Positions 1 through 13,101 are shown, numbered from the stretch's first letter. The stretch: DNA of 64,000 nt from Owenia fusiformis (GCA_903813345.2 CAIIXF020000012.1:21342184-21406183), one strand, 5' to 3'. The notes: a model not told the origin generated them from the sequence alone. Numbers and translations are program-made.

Positions 1-185
1 TTGACCTATTGTATCTGAGAATAGAAATTGAAAAATTGGAGGTATATAAAATAAAGTCAGATTATATCTTCGCCTTCATTATCGGTTTTTCATTGCAGGT
101 TATGAAACTAAAAATACAAACATAGAGGGGCATTAAAACGTAAGCCTATGGGGAAATAAGGTTGCCAAACTTATGAAGGGGAGTA
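1..185. mobile_element. Degenerate terminal half of a palindromic MITE (family I)
   Basis: This stretch matches, with many substitutions, the terminal half of the family I element seen better preserved at 61445-62239: the block after the central palindrome, the 'ggttgccaaacttatg' motif and a terminal 'aaggggagta' followed by TA. The copy is cut by the window edge and is more diverged than the others, so it is probably an older insertion. It carries no coding sequence. Confidence 0.75.
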
Positions 186-3100
186 TAATATGATTAATGT
201 AACATCGAGTCTCTGACCCACCACACACTTTAACCGTTTTTATCTCATACAATTTTTATGAGATAAATATTGACCCCACCTTTCCATTCTTAGTCGATGC
301 CATTTCCCATGTGCATAAGAAAATGGAAAAACGTAGCTCGGATGAGACCGTGTTTGAATATCAACTTGAAACAGAAAAGGTTATAGAGTCAGTCTATCAT
401 ACTACGATCTATCTAAGAGCTGGGACACGCGAGGTGTCATGTCGGGGTGATTGATGACCTCCAATCAGGCTCTGTCAACCTTGTATGTCTCTCCCATCTC
501 ATCACACTTTGGAGTTTTACATACGATATCCATTTTAGAAATAGTATCTTTTTCAACATAGTAGCAATAATCGCGATAAGAAATCAAAAATCACAATATT
601 GACACTGTGTTTGTCAGTGATATATGGAAGGATGTGATCATTTATAACTGATGTTGAAACCATAAAACATACACGTGGTGAAGGAAATGATCATGAATTC
701 GAGATATCATGGAAATATTGGCATACCCAAGAAACAAATGATTGTCAAGACGTCGTATACTTTATTATTTTGTCTTTATTCTGATGTAGTACTGAACATA
801 GATTTAAATAACTGGGAGGAATTGGAACAACGCTGGCTTTGCCGAGGATATGATCAATTTAACAGTTATCTGTAAATGATCACCGTTTCAATTTAACTTT
901 TGTCATTTTGGATGTGTGGTCCATCATAACATGCATGCTTGCTGCAGCGATACAGACACACTAAGGACAAACACATCATGTTAACTGGTCATATCAATAC
1001 ACGAAATGTGCTCAAATAATGTTCAAAAAACATTTTTGGCTGTTCAAACCCCTATAATATATATATAAATCCAATTCTGTGAAATATTATTTCTTGCATC
1101 AATAGCAGACAAAAATTAACTTGAAATAATAGACAAATGAAATGATAAAGTGACAATCACAATAAAACTGCACAATAATCTCCTTACTATTTTTTGTGTA
1201 TGATATTTTCAATATTTCACCGGTCAGTATTTCTTCTTATTGATATCAAACATTCTTCATAAATTAAACTAGAACTATCCACACGAGCATCCTTATTATA
1301 CAATATCGATGTCAATATAGCTTGCTTATGCCACAATGATTTGTCACCGTTTGTGAAAATATGTTGGGGGAAATTAACATGCAAATACTATGCACACTGG
1401 CATCTGTTGTTTCTGGTGACTTCGCTGACACATCTCCCGAACACAAACTTTGTCATTTGATACCATGACAACAAGTAAATCGTATGCGTAGAGATTTTTG
1501 CCCGAAATATGGCCCGTATTGCCAATAATGAAATTGATACGTTTACGGACACAGCTGAAGTTCCCGAAGATGTATCCGTTATCACACGCAAATGTGTATG
1601 GACAAGTTTATGATCTACTAAACGCGCAATGCACACAGATATGTAAATCAAATCACACATGAAAATGAAAAACTACACAAAGTAAAAGAGATAAAATGAA
1701 ATATACAGCACTTCTCTCCTTTCTGGTTTCCCCATATTCAGGTCATACAGAGTATGCAGAAACAACTATGAACTAGACTGAAGAGCAAAGTCTAGATGTG
1801 CTGAAGTTTTCTTTTAATCAATCATGCGTTTATTTAAAACAGAATTCAAATCTAGGATCTCCCATTAATGGCTTTAAAATTCTCTATGACCTTTGTGGGT
1901 TAACAGGACCTGAATCCAGGTCAATAATGAAACAGGGACATCAATTATCATCATTACAAGAGCTAAGTAATCAAACGCACATAAATGGAAATTGAAAAGT
2001 ATGTAACTGATTACCAATTGCTACAGAAAGCGTTAGTCTGACGGTGTTTTCCCGCAAGTAGATTATGAGTTTAAACAGTATTTCCAACTCTAAAATCACC
2101 ATTAATTTAGCCCAATGATATTTGATAGCTGTTGAAGAATAGATTAAATGTTTTCAATGAGAGTTTTATCGCCAGATATGATGAGGTTTCTTTATTATTG
2201 AATGCAATTAATACGGACGTTAGCATACAGACTTTTTGCTTGCATTATTTCTCATCATATTGCCGGGTTGATAGATTGATGGATGGGTCTCATCATTTTT
2301 CCACTTAATGACATAGGAATGAGCAAACATTCTATGTTTGAAGATCAGGTTGAATAAGAGGCAACGTTCGTAAATGGAAAGCATACCAAGACAAATTAGC
2401 AATACCAGCCAAGCTAACCAAAACTATTATGTAATTTTATTTAAAATAGAGGTTGAACACGAGTCCACGAATAAAGTAAAACAAAGTTTCTGAAACATTA
2501 AATACAACGTCGAGGGCATAATATAACAAACACGCTATGTTTTCATTATTTGACAATGCATCCAAAATACGAACATATGCCCAACAACAATGCCGTGTCA
2601 TAATATGACCATGCGGTGATATAGATGATGGTTAAGAAAAGTTTCACTGACTAGAAACCTGTGACTAAAGTTTGTTCCTAGCCACTCTTATTTGAGGAAT
2701 TTTCTCTGAAATGAATGAACTGGAAAATAATCCGGTATGAAATTTTGAGTACTAACTAAGTGATGGTGTACTCTGTGGCTATTCATCAATATTCACCATA
2801 TTTGTATTTCAAAGCATCATTATCAGATTATTTTTCGCAAGAGAAATGTAGTAGAACAACAGATTCTGTTAAACAATAGGCCACAATGCGCTGTGGTGGG
2901 TAGATTCTGGTCCTGGAATCTGTGATGGATACACTACCGTGAGTTCCAAAACATTTATGACGTCCATTTATCAATTCTTTTTAAATCGGTAGACGACTCC
3001 GTAGTTGCTAAAGGAACTTCCACTGCCAGAACCCATCGACCCGAACCTGTAAAACCGTCCGGCTGCATTCCTTGGAACAATCACTTAAACTATTAAATCG

Positions 3101-3455
3101 ATCATTTCTCTCATCATAATAAATGTTCTGAACATTAAGTTCACTTTACTGTGAAAGTTCGCTGTTTTCTATTGTAGCGTATGGGGGCATTTAGTCATAA
3201 TTACATTGAATGATAGTCTATAAAACGGGGAATAAATTTAGAAAGTAGACCATAAAAGGTTCTGACAAATGTACTTGAAATGATGGTTTTTTGATGAGGG
3301 GTGCTCTGTAATTACGGCTTTCTACTTCACTGTCCTTGTAAACCTTTGGTAGTATAAACATACACTTAACTCAGTAGAAACTTTCTCTAAAACCACTCTT
3401 CCCATATCCTCTGAATATGATGGGATTTCTTATGTGTTAAATTACTATTATTATT
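186..3455. other. AT-rich stretch with no recognised gene
   Basis: I see only short open frames (under about 90 codons), several starting with non-ATG codons, and no domain motif, RNA gene or tandem array. If the LIM exon at 9495-9679 is the first coding exon of a minus-strand gene, this stretch is intron or downstream DNA of that gene. Confidence 0.5.
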
Positions 3456-3840
3456 AGACTTGATGCGAGTAGAAATAATCTTGATTTACGTCATTAAATG
3501 TTCAAAATTCAGTCAAAGTGATGTCGTATTTGAAATCTACATGTAAAAGTACGTCTAGAAATATAGTTTCGAAAATTGTTTTTCAAATTTGAAAATTTAT
3601 TTTTTGAAAGAGTGACTTCTAGTTCGGGTTGATTCCCCATAGACCAAATGTTACAAATATCTTTTCTTTTATTGGACAGATAACATTTTCTTTTACTTGG
3701 CATATTTTTATTTGCATAACTATTAGATACATAAGGGTTATATGAAAGGTTAAAGGGTACTTTCTTCTATACCCGCCATGCTATCTGACCCGAACGAGCC
3801 ACCTGGTGGTGAAACTGGTAACTACTTACTCGCATCTGCG
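3456..3840. repeat. Interspersed repeat, copy 1 (second copy at 32571-32988)
   Basis: The sequence from 'agacttgatgcgag' to 'ggtgaaactggtaac' recurs in the same orientation at 32571-32988 with scattered substitutions and small indels. The most conserved part is the 3' end, including 'cccgccatgctatctgac' and 'gagccacctggtggtg'. I see no terminal inverted repeats or open frame, so the class (SINE, MITE or fragment of a larger element) is unknown. Confidence 0.75.
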
Positions 3841-6589
3841 TCGAAACATTCTTTTTAAGTATTAAACCTTTCTTGATATTAAACCTATAAGATATAACAT
3901 TTACTTTAAATTTGAAAATGCACGGATGCTTGTGTGTGACGGTCATTCTGTATGGCGTACGCACTTATTGATGTTTTATATATTTTTTAATACTATGCGT
4001 CTTCATTCATCGCCAGAAATCTCACAGGAAATGCTAAAAATAATACAGCGGTGTTGTGTATACATTTTATTCAACGTTATATTTGAATAAAACCACTTCA
4101 TCATAATATCATAAATATAGTGTATGGTATGTTTTATTAAAATTAGTCAAAATATGCCACATTCAGAACGTGTCAACGATCAGAGTTTTGTCGTTTTTGT
4201 TCTATACACTGAAGGAGGCAGACCCTATATGCTGCAGCTTCATAATAACTGGTTAGTTTTTTATAAACATTATCGTCTTTGTGTGACCTGTCAAGCCGCA
4301 TGCCATTTTGACACGACTAATAAAACATATCTATCTGCCCCAGAAATAGAGTCTATAATCATTCCAACATTAAAAACAACGATTATCTTCCACTTCCGTT
4401 TCACTATTTCATCGATATTTTAACTAGAAGTTACAGCTTGGATGGATAATTCCCAGCATACCCAAAGTATGAATAAAAAGCAAACACATATAATCGAATG
4501 GATGTTAAGATCATTATAAAATCAGAGAAGTTCGTTTAAAATAAAATTCAAAATTTGATATTTCATGAGAGCGATTGACTTTGACATTTAGTGTAATTTC
4601 GCTTTCATTAGCTGGATCTGAAGCTCACGTGGAGTGTGCCAAATGAAACATTGAATATTATTTAAATTTTGTCACACGGACACCTGTGCGTAAATCTGTC
4701 CTCTCGTGCATTAATATCTCCCTTACAATTCTATTCACAATATCCCTCTATATTTAAAATGACCTGACGTTTCTCGGTTAGATTAATGGAATTTAGATAT
4801 GTTTGTTTTTTTATTCCTTGCGAATTTACAATATGTTCTTTCTATTTTCCATTTTAGCATGACACTCATACTTTTTTATAATGGGTATCAAAGGTATTAC
4901 AGTCTAAAGGAATGGGAGTGGTATGCAATTATACAAATGATATCCAGGAAATTTTATTGTGATTTGATTATGAAACAAATACAGCTACATAATTGATTGT
5001 TATTTGGGAGTTCATTTTCTAAAATTTTGTTCAAAACAAAAATTGTATGCTTAACCGTAAGATTGTTTACGTGATTACAACATAATGGTGATTAGGCAGG
5101 GTACTTACGTAAAATGTACACTTTTTATAATTTACATTGGATTGAGGTGGATCTGTCTCGAGACAAACTAGGAACAATCCTATGTGGTTATATTTAAATG
5201 ACACGTTCAATATCAGAGACAGACGTAGTAGGGAACCTAAACGACCCATTCATGAGTTGTGGCTCTGAAAAATATTTTGAAATCCCTCTGTCAAAACTCT
5301 ATGAGAGGTGTGAATACAAACAAAGCCTCGGGTAGTATCAAGCTGAGGTCGACATAAGGCATTAAAGTGGGCGGTTTAAGAAATAGGGATCCATACGGAG
5401 TCGAACGCTCACACTTGACATCACTTTCAGTTGAAATTTAAACTCTCTTAATTTTATATATATTTGTTAGAGTTTTATAGTGTGGGGCTTGAGATTATAT
5501 GTGACTCAAATATATGTGTATTTCCGTATCCATATGAAAACAAATCACAATTCCAGCCCTGCACATAAAGGAATATTAAAAGTAAACAATAATATAGGAT
5601 GTTTACATAACTGTAAGGGCATTGTTATGATTCCTTGAAGAATCCGTAGGTATTATTAAAGCATCAGAGCACATTGAAACAGATTCCATGTTATTGTCTA
5701 TACCTGGTGGCAGCTCTGAGAGAGGTGAACTGGTCAAGTTTAACATTTTCTCTACAATACTTCTCATTGATGCCATTGTCTATGGATACAAGGGGATTTT
5801 CTAGCACTTCAACTCTAAAGGGTCCATGTCAGTGAGGCTTTTGTGTGTCGATGTACTTTCGGAAATGTTAAAATGAATAAACTAAGACGGCTAGTTTGGG
5901 GATCATGCAGGGATGGGGTTTTGAGGGTCCTCAAAACTAGCTTTTCAAACCTAAACGTGTGAAAAATTATCTGCAACGATGCCCATTCCACGCTGTCCTC
6001 ACACAAATTGAATGAATTGCATAGTGTCTTGACGTTTTCAAACAGTTTAGAGTTCTCAATAGATGCCTGTTTTACTTATTCCTTGTCAGTTCCACACGTT
6101 TTCACACTAAGTTCAATTGTAAAACATTGACACTTTGACATTTTCCTCTTGGGTTATTAAACACAGACGTCTGAGAAGGAAAGTATATCGTGTTGGTTGA
6201 TTTTATGGAATGTTTTACAAGAACTACTTTGGTTCTGGATAAGTGTATTTAAATAAATATTGGCTGTATGATAAGTGGAATAAGTCAATCACATTATTAG
6301 GTGTTGTGATAAGACAGGTCCCCGTCATGATAACCAGCTAAACACTGCTTCCGAATTCCAATTTCTTCGCAAATATAACCTGAGCACGCCTTTTTCGATT
6401 TTTCTTCTTTAAAAGAGAGCTTCGTCTCCCTGCCTCTCGTCCCTGGTGTAGCCTGAGAGAGAAAGCATGGCCAATCTGTTCTAGGACTGTTGATATGGCA
6501 TTTCACTTCAAATGGAGACGTTAAGAGTAGTATAAATGGCTGGACATATGAAGTTTGCCTTACATGCTTTTTTGAATTTGATATTGATC
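3841..6589. other. AT-rich stretch with no recognised gene
   Basis: Scattered short open frames only, none with a recognisable domain. There is no second LIM domain or homeobox on the minus strand that I could identify by eye. Confidence 0.45.
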
Positions 6590-6646
6590 AGTCTTGCTTC
6601 AAGACTTTTCAACTTCACTAACACAGCACAGTCTTGAAGCAAGACT
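6590..6646. repeat. Perfect 17-bp inverted repeat with 23-bp loop
   Basis: The arm AGTCTTGCTTCAAGACT (6590-6606) is exactly reverse-complemented at 6630-6646. Each arm is itself nearly palindromic (7-bp half arms around CTT or AAG), so the site could form a cruciform, or two small hairpins in RNA. No terminal repeats or target duplication point to a transposon. Confidence 0.85.
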
Positions 6647-9494
6647 AGTCGTTGAGTTCTATTTTATGTTGTTTGACTAAAAATCAAGGCGTAGTACTAC
6701 TTCCCCCTTTTCTACTGTTTCTTTATTTTGTTGGATGTTGTTTTTGTTTTTCTAGTTTCCCCCATAGTGTTTTCTGATGATTTAACCGAACGTAGCTAAT
6801 AAACCATTTGCTTGTGCTTTCTCATTCTTGATTATTTCATATGGCGAATTATACAACTCAAACTACCAAAAACACAAAATCCTATTTACTATATTTTTTT
6901 CTGTAGCAAACTTGTGCACGTGTCCAATGTTATCTTTATCAGACTATGCTTTGTGGCATGAACTAACAAATAGTGAACTATTTCTAGCAATTGTGAAGCC
7001 GGTTGTTGTTGTTTCACATATCTGTATGGAGAGTTTTGCTGAAATATTCTCAACTGCTATGCTTTCCATGTCTAACTGAGCCCACCTGTCCACGTGGCTC
7101 ATCTAGCTGATTGTGCACAGCTTTGGAAGCTAAATCACTGAGATCATCTGCGTTATTTTCAGTGAGCTTCATGAATAGGCCAAACATTATCAAATTATCT
7201 GTTGAGAAAATGTTTGGTAAGTTATTATATATTCGTGATTGCTATGTGTTGTTTTATTGCCATTTTCTTATTTTTCTATTTTGTGATTTGTAACGCAATA
7301 TTGCAATTTGATATATTTGATATATTTTGTGATTTGATATATTTGCAATTTGATATATTTGTTATGTTGCAAAGTGCTGCATTGTATTCTAGTCTGTTGG
7401 AACGAATACATAACACACATGCTAATTTTTTTTGAACTCCTATAAACAATATACACATGCGTTCACCAATAATTTGACACCATTGATCAGCTGAATCATG
7501 TGGAAATATATTAAATTATACAATGAGCAATATGTAGTTATACAATAATTGATTATAATAGAAGACAGTAATATTCATAAATGGCCTTTGAAAATGATGT
7601 TCTTTAATGTTTTATGACAGACCCATAACTCTACATTGCCAGTAATTTTTGCTCATATGGGAATGAAACTTCATTATGCTAACCTGATTACTAGTCCGTT
7701 TATTAGATTGTCTAATATATTATATTAGCCTTTGCACCTACAGCCGTTCTAGTTAAGAATTCTATTAATTTTGTTTGATAATATTTTGGCATAAGAAAAT
7801 TCAAGACAATTAGATTAGCGTTAGGTTATTTAATTATGACTAATTCTATAGCATTGAACATATTGTTCGTTTATAATATCAATGTGATTTATAATTGTAA
7901 CTATTATTTCAACAGATTTGAGGCTATGAGCGTTGAAATTGGAAAAAAGATTCCGAGCTGACAGTTTTTAAGTTTTTAGACAGGAATAGCATGGTTATAG
8001 AAAGTGGTCCTTTTGGACAAATAAATTAAAATGTTGCATACAGAGCTCACTTCATTTTGTTGAAAATCATTAGAATTGATCAAAGATATGTAAGGAGTGT
8101 AAGGAACGAAGATGTATCTCAATCTTAGAATACGTCTCATATCTGCTGAGAGCGTGTTAAGAACACCCTTCATAATGTGCTAAGAGAAACGTTTCATCGG
8201 GACGAGTCTGAGAAAATGACGTTATCTCTCAACACCCGGTAAGACGATCAAAAAGCAATTTCTGAGAATTTCTGAAACTAAAGTGGGAAGTTACTTGAGA
8301 AATTGAGATGAAGCTGAACACGAGTGAAACATTGAGGAGGATACAAATGATGAAAGATCTCTTATCTTGAGGTTAATCTGCTAAAGTGTTAACGGGATTA
8401 TCACCGTTTGTTAATCTAGGTACATTCTTACACTAGATCACACCAATTCAGTGAATTTTCGCTCCAATATCAAAGCATCTTAAAGTTTATCTTATCAATA
8501 ATTGATACGAGTAGAAACATAGCTTTAATCGTTTCATATCACAGTAATATTTATATAAATGAGATTATATGTAGGACGGATTAGCCAAACTTTCTCACAA
8601 CAAGTGGTCCATCTTGTGAGCCTTTCTGGTGCTTTACAAAGACTACAATAATAAATATTATCAGTTGGAATTGTTTCCATGGTGATCTGAGGGTTCGTTG
8701 AACATGTTTAAGAAAAAAGTGAAGTCTAATTTTCAGAAATAATTCGAAAATGATAAAAATTGAAATTATCAGGAGAGAGTTGTATCTAATTTTCCATCCG
8801 TTGTTCTCCATAAATGATACAGAAGAATTTAAGAACTATGTTATTTATTTAAAATTGCACTGGCCTCGCAAGCTATCGAAACATTATTCTGTTTTGCTTC
8901 CTTTAGTTTGTTTAGAATGAATATAATTATTTGATAATCATATTGTTTATTAAACTGTTATCATGTTAAATAATCTGAGAAGCTATGTAAAAAAGAAAGT
9001 ATCAAGTATATTTTAGCATCGATGAAAAATGCTATATCACTTGAGAAAACTATGAATGTGAATGCTTGTCTCATGCATATATTACAGCATATCAGCTTCA
9101 TTCATGGATGACATGGTTATTTATATATGTTCTAAATATTAAAATATGCATGGCTATTAAATAACTGATAAACTGAATAGATAGAACTATATAATAAATA
9201 GAACAATATAAAAAGGATGGATTGATCTCAGGTTGATCACATGTAAAAAAGTTGTAGATACCAAGTAAGAGGTTAATATCACTGATCAAATATTAACCTG
9301 ATAATAATTTACTATATTGATAGTTTATGATACATTGTTATTTAACATTATATTTGATATGGGGTTACGTTAGAGGAGAAACTTGATGCTAAGAAGACAT
9401 TGGTCATGTTTGTGAGTATACTGACCAATTCCCATTAATAAAATCCATTGGTTAGTCCCAGAGCCCCCGAGCTAATGCAAAGTCGTATACTTAC
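6647..9494. other. Probable first intron of the LIM gene; AT-rich, one AT microsatellite
   Basis: The 5' splice site of the LIM exon reads GTAAGT from 9494 down to 9489 on the minus strand, so this DNA should be the start of the following intron. It contains a degenerate 'atttgatatatttg' repeat around 7295-7365. I could not find the exon coding for the second LIM domain anywhere between here and position 1, which implies an intron of more than 9 kb or a broken gene. Confidence 0.5.
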
Positions 9495-9679
9495 CGGAAA
9501 AAGTCGTCTTTACAATACAGCTGTCCGGACCTTGAGAAACATTTGTCCGCTAGTGTGGAGTGGCAGTCCGAACATTTTACACAATGGGAGTGCCAGGTGG
9601 CGTCCAGTACATTAAAAATAAACCTGTCTGTAATAGGATTGTCACAACCGGCACATAGCACTATTTTCTTTTTCTGCAT
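9495..9679 (-). CDS. First coding exon of a LIM-homeobox transcription factor (first LIM domain; Lhx1/5- or Lhx3/4-like)
   Basis: The exon encodes about 61 residues. After a short start (MQKKKIVL) it has a complete LIM zinc-finger ligand set on the pattern C-x2-C-x17-H-x2-C-x2-C-x2-C-x16-C-x2-D, with W before the histidine and a CFSR motif. It ends in YCKDDFFR at a consensus donor (GTAAGT), so codon R is split by a phase 2 intron; LIM-homeobox genes commonly have an intron at this place. LIM-homeobox proteins are nuclear regulators in which two LIM domains bind cofactors such as LDB and a homeodomain binds DNA. CAGCD, WHS and KCSDCH resemble Lhx3/4, while NVLD and LYCK resemble Lhx1/5, so the subfamily is not settled. 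I chose the ATG at 9677-9679 because it has A at -3; the open frame continues upstream to 9751, but only to a GTG. The second LIM domain and homeodomain exons are not visible in the window. Confidence 0.9.
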
Positions 9680-10050
9680 TTTATTGTTTTTGTTCGCCAA
9701 CCCTAATAATAAGTTATTTTTGAGGTGGATATGTTTGTCAATACATGCCACTGATATCCTCTGAAGTTTTGTTTAGGTTGTTTATAAAAGTTTCAAAGGT
9801 TTTCAAGACACTACCTGCAATTAAACTATATACATTTTAGTGGCTGGTTATGGCTCATTTCAAATATTGATTTCTCTGGCTTCTCAGTAAAAATCCAATG
9901 TTAAAAGTTCATTCTTCTTGTCCGATGGAATTATGTCTCAAACACTATCAGCGTTCACCAAACACGAGTTGTTGTTATTCAGTAAATCTGCTGACGAATA
10001 TTGTAAATTGTATTTTTGTTTTCTTTAGTTTCCGGTATTGAACTCCTCCT

Positions 10051-10230
10051 TATAAATTGTGACGGATATTACAACTCAGAACATCGACTTATTCATTGAT
10101 AGTTAGAATTGTATACCTAACTGTCAAAAGCAGCCTGTATTCTCGTGTTTATTTTATCGTTCCCAAGAAGGCGTGGCACTTCACGCCAATCAATCTATCG
10201 CCATGGCAACTACAAGCTCGGGTAGCCAAT
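10051..10230 (-). promoter_or_regulatory. Candidate promoter-proximal cluster upstream of the LIM exon
   Basis: About 370-550 bp upstream of the LIM start codon there is a TATA-like motif (TTTATAAGG on the minus strand near 10050). Two CCAATCA boxes lie 40 bp apart (10186-10192 and 10226-10232), and a 6-bp palindrome GGCGTG-N6-CACGCC sits at 10170-10187. At 10197-10210 (TCGCCATGGCAAC) is a site resembling the RFX X-box with one perfect half (GGCAAC). The stretch is locally more GC-rich than its surroundings. Each motif is short enough to occur by chance; the clustering at the expected side of the only real exon is the argument. Confidence 0.35.
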
Positions 10231-10239
10231 CAGGAAGCG

Positions 10240-11770
10240 GCTTATTGATATCAAGTACTATTGCTTTCCGAAGAAAGGCCAGGAATAATACGCGAAGCCT
10301 TGTATTTACTTGTGTAGCTCTTGCTTGTATACATGGCTGGAACTACACAATTACAAGCAGTCACTGACGCTGATTACATTTTACTACAATATTTGTCTTT
10401 AATGATTCTGACGACACAAATATCAGAGTCGAATCCCAGGCCTATATATTTACCTACTCATTCCCAACGTTTATCCATTGTAGATGGTGGCAACAACATT
10501 TTAACGCAATTTGCTCCACATAACCTACAACCCTGTGCAAAACAAAGATGCGTGTGGTTTTATTTTGACCGTGTTTTCCATACAAAAACGATACAAAGTG
10601 AATATTGCCGACATTTGAGACTAACACTCCGTTTGTTTCCCTATTCAGACTAACACGAAAGCAAACTTCTGCTTTTATTCTCCATTTCAATGGCTATGTG
10701 GAAACTTTGGCTTAGACTGCTTACTTTGGCCCGGAGAGAACGGGTGGCTTTGTTTTGCGAGTGTAGTGTTGTTTTAATGCCCTTTAATCCTTGCGTCTAT
10801 TCAAAATACAGAAACACACCCGCTTATTGAATATAAGTCTCATAAAGGAATACGTGAAAAACATAAAATAAAAACATTTTACAGAACTTACACATACGCC
10901 ATATAATACTAAAATATATTCTTGTTTAACAGCACTGAAATCAAAACGAAATTGTGCGACATCTTTTTATATGCGATTAAAATGCACATTAATTAAAAAA
11001 GTTTACTGATCGATCATCAGACGACCTCCAGTAGCCAAATCATAGGATACATTGCGGTATGTGTGTTCTAATCATGACTACGACATGCTCATTTGTTTCA
11101 ATAACTCGAACAGTCTCAGTAATTCGAAATGTCCCAAGCGGTAACCGGATAATTATTTAACCATTTCGCGTCCAATTCATTCTCTCATACACAGTTTATT
11201 TAAATATTCTTGAAGGGTTAATTGATGTAAATTTGAAGAAACAGTAATTTAATTCAAAAGTGGCCTTTCCCAGGAAAACAGTAATTAAATCATTATTCCT
11301 AGCTTAGCTGTCATTGGGCCAAGGCTTTCAATTGCGAAAGAAAAACTGGCAAATGCAGCCAGCGTAGCGTCAACATTTTAACCCCAATATTATTCATTTG
11401 TAAGCCATTACAAAATAATATTTTGACAGATTAAGAGATTTTTACCCTTTCGGTTTCAACGTTATAATTGTTAATCTTGGCGTGGAGTTGTAATCCTATA
11501 GACTATCCACACCTTGTATGTGACATAACCGGGATTGCAATTGTGTTGAGTATGTAATAGCTCTGCTATTGATGTATATTGACAGACCAGATCAATTTGA
11601 AAAGGAAAGTTTCATTCATGACATCACGACACGAGGATCCAACTCTGACAGGGGTTGGAGGTACAGTTATTGTGTTGAAATTAGTATTATAATCCTAATG
11701 TAATTTTCTGTTCCTACCCCTTATATCTCACCTTGGTCAGATTAACGGTTTATCATACTCCGAACTTGTT
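10240..11770. other. Upstream intergenic DNA with no recognised gene
   Basis: There are short open frames on both strands (up to 110 codons at 10321-10653 on the plus strand), but no domain, splice-consistent exon or repeat I recognise. A 5' untranslated exon of the LIM gene could be here but cannot be identified from sequence alone. Confidence 0.4.
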
Positions 11771-11902
11771 TACAGTAAAACCGTCTCTCTAGGGAACACC
11801 GTCTCTAGTGGACACCCTCCGCCGCAAACTACTGGCTTCTATACAAATTACTGAAACATTTTTTCTCGGCAAAAATGTTTAATATACTCAGGTTTTACTG
11901 TA
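11771..11902. mobile_element. 132-bp MITE with TACAGTAAAACC-type ends
   Basis: The element starts TA-CAGTAAAACC and ends GGTTTTACTG-TA. This gives 10-bp perfect inverted ends flanked by the TA dinucleotide expected for Tc1/mariner-type insertion. The interior is short and has no open frame. It is a non-autonomous element. Confidence 0.65.
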
Positions 11903-12217
11903 TTTTCAAACAATGTTTTGTCGGGTTTCACATGATGACGTAAAGAAGTGAAAGGCCGAGTGTCAGGCTAAATTATTACTTTTATCTCGGTTTTTGTAAA
12001 TATATGAAGCTTTGAAGAATATGGCCCATTCTAATTGTCCGTTGCTTGCTCTTATCAAGGGGCTATACAACATGCACACTCTCCTCCAAAAGCTCCGCAA
12101 CACCAACCAAATGATAGCCTACTGTCTATCTAAACATCATTAACTTAACTTATGCCTTAGCTTCTACGTTCTAATGTCACGATTATGTAAAAAGAATGCA
12201 TACAAAAATATTACAAC

Positions 12218-12545
12218 CACCTTGCCGGGCCTGTTCTAGGGGTATTAGTGCTAGTTTAGAAGGCATTTAATTAAGAAATATAGACCGAAAAGCGGGGGTT
12301 ATATCGTCGAATACACCCCAGTCGAATACACCCTGAGTTTTCATGTTCGAATCGTAATATAAACCTCAGAGCAGGTGTAATATCGTCGAATACACCCCTC
12401 AGGGCTAGGCACAAAAGCTTTCGAAACGCTCACTCCCTTCGGTCGTTCGGGGTACAGAAAACGTTTGTGCCAAGCCCTGCGGGGTGTATTCGACAATATA
12501 ACCCCTCCTCTTCGGTCCATATTTCTTAATTCGAACATGAAAACT
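12218..12545. repeat. Palindromic element with 'gtgtattcgac' ends; contains one 69-bp-family unit
   Basis: The left part (12218-12275) is a single diverged copy of the unit tandemly repeated at 14541-14820. After it come repeated 'gtcgaatacaccc' motifs and an inverted structure: 'cagggctaggcacaaa' near 12401 is mirrored by 'tttgtgccaagccctg' near 12464-12480, with the loop 'cactcccttcggtcgttcgg' between. A diverged copy of the right half is at 62376-62545. It looks like a foldback or MITE-type element, with no coding capacity seen. Confidence 0.6.
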
Positions 12546-13101
12546 CACCAAAATGTTTCGAATATTCATTATGGTCCGCCATTACTACGGTCCGCCGTTA
12601 TGACGTCACACATTACACGTATTATCAGGGGCAATGTTCGCGAATATACCCCGGGTGAAATGTTGACTTTGTCTACAGTTTATAGAAGGCGTGAATACAG
12701 TCATGTTCGAATACGCCATACATCATAAAATATCGGTCTTTATTCCTTAAATATATAGCCGACCTTCGGCTCCATTGACTTCCGTAAATGCTTCGCTAGG
12801 TATGTAATACTATCTGATATATAGTCTTTGTCTGATCATATATTAGACTTGATGACAATACAAATATCGTATATGCATTACCTAAATAACTGTAAAATCG
12901 GCACTAAATGGCCGCCATTTTTAAATGAGTTTGAAAATCGGTTTTCGAGCAGAACTTCTACCCCATTGGGTATATGTGTACAAAATCGGGCCAACGGTAT
13001 TTGAGTTATTGCCCGGACGGACGGACGGAGGCGTTCCCTATATCCCTCCGAACTTCGTTCGATGGGATAATAACCGGGAAACCAAAATAGGTTAATACTT
13101 T
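12546..13101. other. Repeat-like DNA with CRE and (GGAC)n motifs
   Basis: This includes 'ggtccgccattactacggtc', a TGACGTCA palindrome (12601-12608), a 'ggccgccatttttaa' segment and a short (GGAC)n run at 13014-13027. The composition is locally GC-richer, as in interspersed repeats. No open frame of note was seen. Confidence 0.4.

Noticed and set aside
9680-9751. N-terminal extension of the LIM protein up to 9751
   Set aside because: The upstream codon at 9749-9751 is GTG, not ATG; the ATG at 9677-9679 has a good context and gives the usual short lead before the LIM domain.
10321-10653. 110-codon plus-strand frame
   Set aside because: No domain, overlapped by a minus-strand frame, no splice or promoter support.
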